A DNA stretch of 64,000 nt from UKL13-3 sp943369665 (GTDB lineage Bacteria > Bacteroidota > Bacteroidia > UKL13-3). The stretch is from the NCBI GenBank assembly GCA_943369665.1, contig CALRNX020000012.1:72280-136279 (forward strand). The letters run 5' to 3'. A model generated the notes under the pieces. It was given only the letters and a program-made list of their open reading frames with translations, did no database searches and was not told the DNA's origin. The translations under genes and the position numbers were made by a program. This document shows, in pieces, positions 46,301 to 53,184 of this stretch (within the stretch, counting starts at the first letter, position 1; the number at the start of each line of letters is the position of its first letter).

Positions 46301-46671
46301 CTGCGGGCTGTTTCTTTCACAACGGCAAATGCTTCGGGTAAAATAACCAGCAATATTTTTTCTAATTCTTTATCTCTGTCTTTTTGAAGTGCATCGATCT
46401 GAGAAAATAGTTTGTCTTTCACCATCATGTCTGCACCTTCGGCTTCTGCTTGTCCTTTAAGTGAGGCTATTTCAGCATCAATATCTGAAAGGTAATCGGC
46501 AATACGGTCTTTTAGGATCGTGGTTTGATTGCGCAATTCATCATCGCTGATCGATTGTAATTTTTGATAGGCATCATTAATTTGCGATACATAAGGCGTA
46601 ATCGATTTGAGATCTCTTTCGGACTTGCTTCCGAAAATTTTAGTAACAACGTTGTATATAGAGTTAATCAT
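43345..46671 (-). CDS. secA: Preprotein translocase ATPase SecA
   Basis: 1108 aa, long form typical of Bacteroidota. Walker A MATGEGKTLVSTLPAYLNAL (198-), DEAD-like VDEVDSVLIDDARTPLIIS, MAGRGTDIKLG, and GRAGRQGDPGSSRFFVSLED. An insert rich in charged coiled coil sits near the N-terminus (about 60-105; DAEIASLKGQAEAEGAD). The C-terminus ends in a SEC-C zinc motif (NDLCPCGSGKKYKACHGKEE) that contacts SecB or phospholipids. It drives Sec export and so feeds all the signal-peptide proteins in the window. It heads a run with deoC and the SPOR gene. Confidence 0.98.
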   Translation of the reverse strand: MINSIYNVVTKIFGSKSERDLKSITPYVSQINDAYQKLQSISDDELRNQTTILKDRIADYLSDIDAEIASLKGQAEAEGADMMVKDKLFSQIDALQKDRDKELEKILLVILPEAFAVVKETARRLSEQKQLVVTATEFDKKLATHPRFKKPVTIDGDKAIWTNTWEAAGSMVTWNMVHYDVQLIGGVVLHTGKIAEMATGEGKTLVSTLPAYLNALAGQGVHVVTVNDYLARRDCEWNGPLFEFHGLRVDCLDYHQPNSPERRLAYLADITYGTNNEFGFDYLRDNMSRDVSELVQRKHHFAMVDEVDSVLIDDARTPLIISGPIPKGDDQQFHVLKPRIEKIVAAQRAFINVALSEAKKLIEAGNEKDGGFKLLQAYRGLPKNKALIKFLSENGMRQILQKTENYYLQDQQKEMHKVDADLFFVVDEKMNSVDLTERGVELITAAGEDPHFFIIPDVGSEIAEIEKQSSSNEDKLQQKEQLMIDFSVKSERIHTVNQLLKAYCMFERDVEYILQEGKVKIVDEQTGRVLDGRRYSDGLHQAIEAKENVKVEAATQTYATVTLQNFFRMYHKLCGMTGTAETEAGEFWEIYKLDVVVIPTNRPISRKDENDVIYKTKREKYNAVIDEVVKLTEANRPVLVGTTSVEVSELLSRMLTLRKIKHNVLNAKQNQKEADIVAEAGQAGTVTIATNMAGRGTDIKLGEGVKDAGGLAIIGTERHESRRVDRQLRGRAGRQGDPGSSRFFVSLEDDLMRLFGSERIANIMDKLGMKEGENIEHSLITKNIERAQRKVEQNNFGTRKRLLEYDDVMNAQREVIYSKRRNALYGDKLELDITNMLADLSLELVEIYQDDKNFAEFKLELIRLFAFETALTEKEFLGNKTEQVADTLFSELLNHYQQKRAHLAEQAWPVIKDLYETRGSQIETVGVPFTDGVKGMQIGVPLKKAYENKAVEVAATFEKMATLFIIDDEWKEHLREMDELKQSSQNAALEQKDPLLIYKLESFNLFKAMISRMNRDVLPMLFKGYIPQQNAAPLQEVKAPKPQAQPKLQTSRTDDPANVQRAMALAAAAAEQNERKQEQIINAPKVGRNDLCPCGSGKKYKACHGKEE

Positions 46672-46817
46672 TTTGTATAGAATGCTATTTTAATTTTTTT
46701 AAGGGCGGTAAAAATAATACAATAAACGATTTTAGCCTACTCATAAATAAGGCCATTTGCATATTGGGCGACTTTTTGGCATGATTTTAATTATGGACAT
46801 TTTATAATCTTTTAACT

Positions 46818-47723
46818 ATGAAACTACTATCTTTTGGTTTGGTGTTTATTGTATTGATTTTGAGTGTGATGACAGCTTCAGCCCAACAGGATACCTTAAA
46901 TAAACGAAAAGGTTCGACTTCGGTTAAACCACCGGAAAACTCGCGGATAAGTGTTAAACAACCGGTTGGTAATCAGTATAAACCGGCAGTGGATTCGGTT
47001 GCACGCAGACAAGACTCATTGCGGATTGTTGCCTTAAACGAACCGATCCAAGGTGGTATTTTGTCAATAGGCGGAATACTGGGAATTCCGGTGGGGGAGT
47101 TTGCCGATCATACCAATGGAAAAGTAGGTTATGGCTTCGACATTACGTTTCTTGCCAACCTGGCTTCAAAACGCACCCGAAAAGAATGGGAGGAACGGTT
47201 TATCAATTATTATGCGGGTGGTTATTTTCAATTTATGCGGCAATCGGGAACTTCCGATTCATATGATTATACTGATGGGTACTTTACCACTACGGTCGAT
47301 TCGAAAGTTAAAAATAATATTACGAGTTTCGGGGTGCTTTCGCGTATTGAGTTTTTGCCGGGAAAAGTTAAACTTTTTGTGGAGGCTGGAGCCGGGTTTC
47401 GGGTTTTTAATGGTGTACACCAGGTTTCGGTTGAAAATAAACCTAATAACAGCACAAATCCGGACGATATCCGAACGGTAGAAACGAGAAAAGGATTAGG
47501 CAGCACGTGGGTTGGTAATTATGGCTTTGGTGGCGGTATTCGTTTTGGGGGAGAATCAATGGGAATAGAACTTAAATTTACTTCTGTAAAGGGAACAACA
47601 GCGGAGTATGTCGACATTGAAAGTGTTCGTTTCGAACGATCAAACAATAAGATCACGTATAGTACATTACAATCCACTACCGATTTGTTTATTCCGCAAA
47701 TCAGCATTTCTGGAAGGTTTTAG
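46818..47723 (+). CDS. Outer-membrane beta-barrel protein, unknown (paralogue A)
   Basis: 301 aa. Signal peptide (1-22, MTASAQ). A linker (KGSTSVKPPENSRISVKQPVG) precedes an 8- to 10-strand barrel with alternating aromatic/glycine strands, such as YYAGGYFQFMRQSG and VGNYGFGGGIRFGGESMGIE, ending in PQISISGRF with a C-terminal Phe typical of barrels inserted by BAM. It resembles the next gene (G-Y-G-F-D/H then F-L-A-N-L-A-x-R-R; x-W-x-x-R/K-F-x-N-Y-Y-x-G), so the two are tandem paralogues. Function unknown. Confidence 0.8.
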   Translation: MKLLSFGLVFIVLILSVMTASAQQDTLNKRKGSTSVKPPENSRISVKQPVGNQYKPAVDSVARRQDSLRIVALNEPIQGGILSIGGILGIPVGEFADHTNGKVGYGFDITFLANLASKRTRKEWEERFINYYAGGYFQFMRQSGTSDSYDYTDGYFTTTVDSKVKNNITSFGVLSRIEFLPGKVKLFVEAGAGFRVFNGVHQVSVENKPNNSTNPDDIRTVETRKGLGSTWVGNYGFGGGIRFGGESMGIELKFTSVKGTTAEYVDIESVRFERSNNKITYSTLQSTTDLFIPQISISGRF

Positions 47724-47779
47724 ATGTATCAATAATTCAGAAATATTTAATGAAGTATTCACTTTTTGACGGAAGTCCT

Positions 47780-47787
47780 TACATTTG
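47780..47787 (+). promoter_or_regulatory. Candidate -7 element for paralogue B
   Basis: TACATTTG matches TAnnTTTG, 20 bp before the start codon. No -33 element at a good spacing. Confidence 0.4.
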
Positions 47788-47807
47788 AGCACTAAGTTAA
47801 TATTTCT

Positions 47808-48689
47808 ATGCGCCATTGTATATTCTTTTGTGCTCTCTTTTTGTTGCATACATTATTGAGTGCGCAAGAAAGAACATCTTCTTCTAAACCGGTTAAATTC
47901 AAAACGGCAACACAATCTCAGATTCAGGATTCGTTGCATCCATATGATGCTAAAGTAGAGAAAGGAACTCCAATTGCGCGTAAAGAAATTCGCAGCTCAT
48001 TAGATACTGCAGTATGGGGCGCTCTGGTTACAGGGGGATTAATGTTTGTATTGCCACAAGGAGATTTTAAAGAAGTTACCAGCAACGCTTACGGTTATGG
48101 ATTTCATGCCGGAGTATTGGTTAATTTGGCTCAAAGACGCAATCCCTATCGCTGGGACCGAAAATGGACAAACTTCTATTTAGGCATGGATCTGAGTTAC
48201 CTGACACAAGGTGGGGTAAAGGAATTCATTATCAATAAGGATGCCGCTTCAACAACAACAGTTTCCAGTTTAATTATCAATCGGTTTTGGGCAGCCGATT
48301 TGGTTGGACGGTTCGAATTTTTACCAACACAGTTTAAGTTATTTGTAGAAGCGAGTTATGGAGGAAGTGCATTTAAAGGTACTCAGGAATTAGGTGTTAA
48401 TGCCAAAATGAATATTGCACCCAACACCGAAATCAATACAGAGAAGACTTATGAATCAAAGGATAGCTGGCTACCGCAGTATGCTTACGGAGCCGGTTTC
48501 AGAACAGGGGATGCAACACTGAAGTTCGAGTTTAAAATAATGAACCATATCGGATCAAGTGTTACTTATGTTGATCCACAATCCGTTCAGTCATCTTTTA
48601 CGGGAGGAAGCTCTCCTTATACCTATTCAACCAAGAAAGTAACAACCAATTTTCTGCTTCCACAAGTAGGAATGACCTATTTGTTTTAA
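47808..48689 (+). CDS. Outer-membrane beta-barrel protein, unknown (paralogue B)
   Basis: 293 aa. Signal peptide (hydrophobic 4-18, cleavage near LSAQ). The barrel part aligns with paralogue A by pattern: GALVTGGLMFVLPQGDF, YGYGFHAGVLVNLAQRRNPY, KWTNFYLGMDLSYLTQGG, FEFLPTQFKLFVEASYGG and LPQVGMTYLF. It follows paralogue A by 84 bp and precedes the sigma/anti-sigma pair by 87 bp. The role is not known; a duplicate receptor or envelope-integrity barrel is possible. Confidence 0.8.
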   Translation: MRHCIFFCALFLLHTLLSAQERTSSSKPVKFKTATQSQIQDSLHPYDAKVEKGTPIARKEIRSSLDTAVWGALVTGGLMFVLPQGDFKEVTSNAYGYGFHAGVLVNLAQRRNPYRWDRKWTNFYLGMDLSYLTQGGVKEFIINKDAASTTTVSSLIINRFWAADLVGRFEFLPTQFKLFVEASYGGSAFKGTQELGVNAKMNIAPNTEINTEKTYESKDSWLPQYAYGAGFRTGDATLKFEFKIMNHIGSSVTYVDPQSVQSSFTGGSSPYTYSTKKVTTNFLLPQVGMTYLF

Positions 48690-48776
48690 AATAAAACAAT
48701 TCATAATCAGTGTTTTATCACAAGTGCTGACATGGGCTGAATCTTTTTTGTATGTTGAAGGAACATACTGTCATCA

Positions 48777-49352
48777 TTGCCCGATTTTTTGCAGCCTTAT
48801 TCATCCATACCTCCCACAAAGCAAGAAGCATTTATGCAATTGTTTGATCCTGTGCATGCGCGGCTCAGCAGATTTGTTCAGACCCTTGTGCGGAATAACG
48901 ATGATGCCAAAGATGTTATAAGCGAAACAGCTCTTATTGCATTCGAAAAATTTGACCAGATCGCCCAGCCAGATAAATTTTTGTATTACTTATTTGGTGT
49001 GGCTGTTAATGTGGTTCGTAAAAAATACAGAAGGCAAAAATTCTGGGGTGTATTTATACCTGCACATGCCGAACAAATAGCTGAGTTACCTCTGGCGGAT
49101 GAATGGTTATTGCAAAAGGAATTACACGATGCATTGCAAAAACTCAATGCCAAACAGCGGGAGGCCATTGTCCTGTTTGAAATAACAGGATTCAGTATTA
49201 AAGAGATTGCAACCATGCAAAAATTGACAGAGAGCGGGGTGAAAAGCAATTTGAAACGTGGCAAAGAAAAACTGGCAAGGTTGCTTACTGATAAACCTGT
49301 GGCAACAACATACGTGGAACTGAACGCAGAAAGGAGAGAGTATGGAGCATAA
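48777..49352 (+). CDS. ECF-family RNA polymerase sigma factor
   Basis: 191 aa. Region 2 with DAKDVISETALIAFEKFDQI (DNA melting and -10 contacts) and KKYRRQKF; region 4 with LNAKQREAIVLFEITGFSIK and EIATMQKLTESGVKSNLKRG (HTH). No region 1.1 or 3, as in ECF sigma factors. The first Met (MPDFLQ) is kept because QEAFMQLFDPVHARL reads as the usual first helix; Met at 48834 is an alternative. The next gene overlaps by 11 bp and has one transmembrane helix, so it is probably its anti-sigma factor or regulator. Confidence 0.9.
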   Translation: MPDFLQPYSSIPPTKQEAFMQLFDPVHARLSRFVQTLVRNNDDAKDVISETALIAFEKFDQIAQPDKFLYYLFGVAVNVVRKKYRRQKFWGVFIPAHAEQIAELPLADEWLLQKELHDALQKLNAKQREAIVLFEITGFSIKEIATMQKLTESGVKSNLKRGKEKLARLLTDKPVATTYVELNAERREYGA

Positions 49353-50895
49353 ATTGAAAAAATGGTTTGATGCGGCAAAGCACAATCCTCCCATTATAAG
49401 TGCCGAAGAAGTTAGAGCAATGATAAGCAACCCACCTGCTGCAAAAGGTGGGTTCTCAACACTTCAAAAAGGTTTTTTTATGGGAACAATATTATTAGTC
49501 ATCTCAGGTTGGTTGTTTTGGATGAATACTTCAAAGCAGGTTGGTTTTAATAACCAAAATGCAAAGACAACAAAAAACATTGCCTTTCCTGATACATTGA
49601 AAGTAAAAAATGAAACAAGAGCTTTAGCTGAGCAATCGATTGTTAAAACAAATGACAAAGATATCAGTAACAATGAAAGCGTGGAGGAGCATAATGCTAA
49701 AAATGCAAGTGAATATTTAGTCAGCGATAATATGCTTTTGGGAAACTACACGTTATCTAATACAACCATTTTTGTTGAAGATAAAACAGAAGGTTCAATG
49801 GGTATTCAACTAACCAATGAAGAACTGGCAGCATTGGGAATCATAACAGATGGAAACACGTTGAGATATTTAAATCAATATGATACAATACGGTTGGATT
49901 ATGGAACAAAAGGCAATTCCGATATTTATGCATTTGCCATGAATTTAAAGATTAGCAAAGAAGGAGGATGTGTGAGCAGTAATACGCATAAAATGGATTC
50001 TCTTCTCAAAGCATCCAGCAACAGCGCAGTTCCTGTTTTTATAAGTGTACAGGACGTTAGAGAAACCAAAATACGTTACTTTTTACTAAGTAATGATATA
50101 CCAAAAGAACTGGAAAGCATTTTTATTGATACTATAAAAAACAGTTTAATTCCGATATCAGTAAAGACAACCGGAAAAGGGGTAAAATATGTTCATGATA
50201 ATGAAGTTACGTTTTGGTATAAAAATAATAAAATTTTTAGGTCAAAGCTTCCATTGCCGTTTGCTGAAAAACTGGCTTTAAATGAACCAGAATTTGATGA
50301 ACAAAATTTTGATAATATTAAGAAGAGTCTAAGAAAGATAGCCGCATTAAATGAAGATAAATATAAACCATCCAATGATCTAAAGAAAAAGAACCAGGAT
50401 AGATTTATAGTGCTTTCTCAAAATGAATTGAAGAAGTTTAGTGTTTGGTTTAATACCAAGAAATGTGTTTACAAAACAGTAGGATACAGTAATAATGGAA
50501 GTGCGGTTATCATCAGTTTAAAGGTAACTCCGAGTCTTTTGATGACCAATATGATGTACAAGAAAAACGGGTCTCTAGGTATTTATAAAATGAGGGAAAA
50601 TGCGAACCCTGCTATGTATGTTACCGACAGTAATCTGAATATTATTTCAAATTTTAAGGATATACCGACCATAGAAGAGGGGGATGAATTGCAACGAAGA
50701 GATATGTATAAGATGTTTTCTGAGCGGGTAGATTCTTTGGTTCCGGTTCTTTTATTGTTTGATCAGAAAGAAGTCGCAAAGTCAACCGACAAACACCCTC
50801 AAACTCATTTAGTATTCTGGTTTACCAAAACAGAAGCGTTTATAAAGGCCTTACCTGAAAGAATACAAAAGGAAATGAATTCTGTTAATAAATGA
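49342..50895 (+). CDS. Membrane-anchored partner of the ECF sigma factor (putative anti-sigma)
   Basis: 517 aa. The N-terminal ~45 residues (EHKLKKWFDAAKHNPPIISA ... RAMISNPP) are charged and would be cytoplasmic. One transmembrane helix (about 48-66; GFFMGTILLVISGWLFWM) leads to a long periplasmic part with no family that I recognise, although two stretches look alike (KYVHDNEVTFWYKNNKIF and HPQTHLVFWFTKTEAFI, each followed by acidic/basic helix), suggesting an internal duplication. The 11-bp overlap with the sigma gene argues for translation coupling and a sigma-binding role. It lacks a classic zinc anti-sigma HxxxCxxC motif. Confidence 0.7.
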   Translation: MEHKLKKWFDAAKHNPPIISAEEVRAMISNPPAAKGGFSTLQKGFFMGTILLVISGWLFWMNTSKQVGFNNQNAKTTKNIAFPDTLKVKNETRALAEQSIVKTNDKDISNNESVEEHNAKNASEYLVSDNMLLGNYTLSNTTIFVEDKTEGSMGIQLTNEELAALGIITDGNTLRYLNQYDTIRLDYGTKGNSDIYAFAMNLKISKEGGCVSSNTHKMDSLLKASSNSAVPVFISVQDVRETKIRYFLLSNDIPKELESIFIDTIKNSLIPISVKTTGKGVKYVHDNEVTFWYKNNKIFRSKLPLPFAEKLALNEPEFDEQNFDNIKKSLRKIAALNEDKYKPSNDLKKKNQDRFIVLSQNELKKFSVWFNTKKCVYKTVGYSNNGSAVIISLKVTPSLLMTNMMYKKNGSLGIYKMRENANPAMYVTDSNLNIISNFKDIPTIEEGDELQRRDMYKMFSERVDSLVPVLLLFDQKEVAKSTDKHPQTHLVFWFTKTEAFIKALPERIQKEMNSVNK

Positions 50896-50970
50896 AAGGT
50901 TTTAACAGTTAATGTATTAGGTCGTGATCGATAAAGAAAATGTAGTTCTTTTTTTTTAGTGCCAAACATA

Positions 50971-50978
50971 TAGCTTTG
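50971..50978 (+). promoter_or_regulatory. Candidate -7 element for metF
   Basis: TAGCTTTG matches TAnnTTTG, 34 bp before the metF start. A T-rich tract without a G precedes it, so no -33 TTG. Confidence 0.35.
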
Positions 50979-51012
50979 TGCCAATACTCATAATCTGTAC
51001 TAACGCACGCAA

Positions 51013-51966
51013 ATGAAAGTTACCGAACACATCAACCAAGCAAAATCAACACTTTTCTCTATTGAAATTTTACCTCCGTTAAAAGGAAAGGATATTCAAT
51101 CTATTTTCAACGGAATTGATCCTTTGATGGAATTTAAGCCTGCATTTATTGATGTTACTTATCACCGTGAAGAGTTTGTGTTGCGCAAGCGCAAGGATGG
51201 AGGTTTTGATAAAGTGTTTACCCGCAAACGCCCGGGCACAGTTGCTATTTGTGCGGCATTAATGAACCGTTATAAGATCGATACAGTTCCGCATTTGATC
51301 TGTGGTGGTTTTAGCAAAGAAGAGACAGAGAATGCATTGATCGATCTAAACTTTTTAGGTATTGATAATGTATTGGTATTGCGTGGCGATAGCATAAAAA
51401 ATGAACCAACCTTTGTCCCGGAGCCTGATGGAAATAAAACATCAATGGAATTGTTGCACCAGGTAAGAGACATGAACAATGGCGTGTATTTGGATGATGA
51501 AATTTCAAATGCAACACCTTCTAATTTTTGCATAGGTGTAAGTGGTTATCCTGAAAAACATTTTGAATCCCCGAATATGAACAGCGACTTACGCTGGCTG
51601 AAACAAAAAATTGACAATGGTGCAGATTATATTGTTACCCAAATGTTTTTTGACAATAAGAAGTATTTCTCTTTTCTGGAGCAATGCAAAGCTTTGGGTA
51701 TTGATAAGCCCATTATTCCGGGGTTGAAACCACTAACAACCAAAAAACAATTAACCGTTTTGTCGAGCTTGTTTCATATTGATTTTCCCGAGGAACTGGT
51801 GCTTGAAGTAGAAAAGTGCAAGGATGATAAAGCTGTAAAACAAGTTGGGATTGAGTGGGCCATTCAACAATCATTAGAGTTAAAAAAAGCGGGTGTTCCT
51901 GTATTGCATTATTATACAATGGGACTCAGCGAAGCTACTAAAGCCATAGCAAGTAAAGTGTTTTAG
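51013..51966 (+). CDS. metF: 5,10-methylenetetrahydrofolate reductase
   Basis: 317 aa. TIM-barrel flavoenzyme: FSIEILPPLKGKDIQSIF (catalytic Glu), FIDVTYHREEFV, VPHLICGG, GIDNVLVLRGDS, FCIGVSGYPEKHFESP, DYIVTQMFFDN and PIIPGLKPLTTKKQLTVLSS. It reduces methylene-THF to methyl-THF for methionine synthesis. No methionine synthase is next to it. The stop codon is immediately followed by the hairpin repeat array, whose first hairpin could serve as terminator. Confidence 0.96.
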   Translation: MKVTEHINQAKSTLFSIEILPPLKGKDIQSIFNGIDPLMEFKPAFIDVTYHREEFVLRKRKDGGFDKVFTRKRPGTVAICAALMNRYKIDTVPHLICGGFSKEETENALIDLNFLGIDNVLVLRGDSIKNEPTFVPEPDGNKTSMELLHQVRDMNNGVYLDDEISNATPSNFCIGVSGYPEKHFESPNMNSDLRWLKQKIDNGADYIVTQMFFDNKKYFSFLEQCKALGIDKPIIPGLKPLTTKKQLTVLSSLFHIDFPEELVLEVEKCKDDKAVKQVGIEWAIQQSLELKKAGVPVLHYYTMGLSEATKAIASKVF

Positions 51967-52398
51967 CGTTTTGTCCCGCTGAGTTGATCGAAGTGTTCCC
52001 GCATGACCAATCTCTCGCGACAAATACTCTAGTGACGCAGACTTCTGTAATGGCTTCGGTGAACTCAACCTGACAGCGCGTTTTGTCTCACTGAGTTGAT
52101 CGAAGTGTTCCCGCATGACCAATCTCTCGCGACAAATACTCTTGTGACGCAGACTTCTGTAATGGCTTCGGTGAACTCAGCCTGACAGCGCGTTTTGTCC
52201 CACTGAGTTTATCGAAATGTTCCCGCACGACTAAATTCTCGCGACAAATACTCTAGTGACGCAGACTTCAGTAATGGCTTCGGTGAACTCAGCCTGACAG
52301 CGCGTTTTGTCCCATTGAGTTGATCGAAGTGTTCCCGCATGACCAATCTCTCGCGACAAATACTCTTGTAATGCACTTTGATGAACTCAGTGTGACAG
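51967..52398. repeat. Tandem array of four 112-bp REP-like hairpin repeats
   Basis: Units begin at 51967, 52079, 52191 and 52303; the first three are exactly 112 bp, and the fourth is shortened by loss of part of the spacer. Each unit carries two inverted arms, for example TGTCCCGCTGAGTTGATCG... at 51972 and CTTCGGTGAACTCA...TGACA ending at 52075. They pair over about 22 bp with few mismatches around a spacer of about 60 bp. The arm core (TTCGA..AACTCAG..TGACA) is the dispersed REP-like palindrome seen in many bacterial intergenic regions. The array fills the whole gap from metF to the nuclease gene; nothing else is seen in it up to 52450. Confidence 0.85.
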
Positions 52399-52450
52399 AG
52401 ATTAAATTTTTTTTCTGGTAAGTTTTAATTTGTAAATTGAACTTACGAAG

Positions 52451-52756
52451 ATGTTCAAGCAACTTTATGTTTACATTCTGGAGTGTTCAGATAAATCGTT
52501 TTATGTTGGAGTCACAAATGACGTAAACAGAAGGATTGAAGAACATAATGAGGGTGTAGATAGTTCATCTTACACATATTCAAGGCGACCCGTATCAGTT
52601 GTGTATTGGGAAATGGTTCAAAATTATTGTTCTGCAATTGAACGTGAAAAACAGATTAAAGGTTGGAGTCGCAAAAAGAGAATTGCCTTAATCAATGAGG
52701 ATATTAATGAATTAAAACGCTTGTCTAATCTTAAGAATATTGAAAGGAGAGAGTAG
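52451..52756 (+). CDS. GIY-YIG nuclease superfamily protein
   Basis: 101 aa, a single-domain UPF0213/YhbQ-like GIY-YIG protein. N-terminal LYVYILECSDKSFYVGVTND (the GIY...YIG strands as YVY and YVG), RRIEEHN (catalytic Arg and helix), Glu in AIEREKQIKGWSRKKRIALI. These families are thought to cut DNA, often as stand-alone nucleases near dispersed repeats. Its start lies 52 bp after the last hairpin of the 112-bp array. The lone-gene, repeat-adjacent context suggests that it may be linked to the spread of those repeats (inference). The SMR gene follows 47 bp later. Confidence 0.9.
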   Translation: MFKQLYVYILECSDKSFYVGVTNDVNRRIEEHNEGVDSSSYTYSRRPVSVVYWEMVQNYCSAIEREKQIKGWSRKKRIALINEDINELKRLSNLKNIERRE

Positions 52757-52803
52757 TTGTATAACAGATATCCAAAATGACAAATCTCGACTATCTTCGC
52801 CTC

Positions 52804-53130
52804 ATGTCTTGGATCTTTTTAATTTTAGGAGGTTTGTTTGAAATTGGCTTTACAACTTGTTTGGGAAAAGCTGAAGAAACAACAGGTAGTACATCGTTAT
52901 TGTGGTGGGGTGGATTTTTTGTGAGTTTATCATTGAGCATGTTGTTGCTTTGGAAAGCCACTCAAACATTGCCGATGGGAACAGCCTATGCCGTGTGGAC
53001 CGGCATTGGTGCGGTAGGAACGGCCATTATAGGTATCGTTTTATTCAATGAGCCTGCTACTTTTTGGCGATTGTTTTTTATGTTTACACTCATCGCTTCT
53101 ATTGTTGGATTGAAGGTTGTTTCGCATTAG
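52804..53130 (+). CDS. SMR family exporter, Gdx/SugE type
   Basis: 108 aa from Met at 52804. This start puts the essential glutamate at residue 13 (MSWIFLILGGLFEIGF), exactly where SugE/EmrE keep Glu13; an in-frame Met at 52777 adds nine unconserved residues and is rejected. Four transmembrane helices. The third-helix block LPMGTAYAVWTGIGAVGTAI and IIGIVLFNEPAT match the guanidinium-exporter (Gdx/SugE) branch rather than EmrE/Qac. Gdx exchanges guanidinium for protons. No guanidine riboswitch lies in the short upstream gap, which is only 47 bp after the nuclease gene. Confidence 0.9.
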   Translation: MSWIFLILGGLFEIGFTTCLGKAEETTGSTSLLWWGGFFVSLSLSMLLLWKATQTLPMGTAYAVWTGIGAVGTAIIGIVLFNEPATFWRLFFMFTLIASIVGLKVVSH

Positions 53131-53172
53131 AGAATCGAGGATAGCAGTTGGAGATCAGGTGTTAGAAGCATC
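53131..53172. repeat. Low-complexity 'phrase' repeat
   Basis: GAATCGAGGATAGCAG, TTGGAGATCAGG, TGTTAGAAGC. It shares TTGGAGAT with the aroA insert and TTGGAGAG with 27394. It lies in the 54-bp gap between the SMR gene and the convergent HHH-barrel gene. Confidence 0.4.
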
Positions 53173-53184
53173 ATCTTACAAGAT

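Noticed and set aside
51880..52122. 80-residue minus-strand frame over metF and the repeats
   Set aside because: It covers the 3' end of metF and repeated hairpin DNA, has no family signal, and is explained by the repeat.
51967..52398. Array of direct repeats as a CRISPR
   Set aside because: Units are 112 bp and contain no unique spacers; each is a hairpin, so it is a tandem REP-like repeat and not a CRISPR.
52757..52803. Guanidine riboswitch in front of the Gdx/SugE-like gene
   Set aside because: The gap to the previous gene is 47 bp and no guanidine-I/II/III motif is visible; such a riboswitch would need more room.
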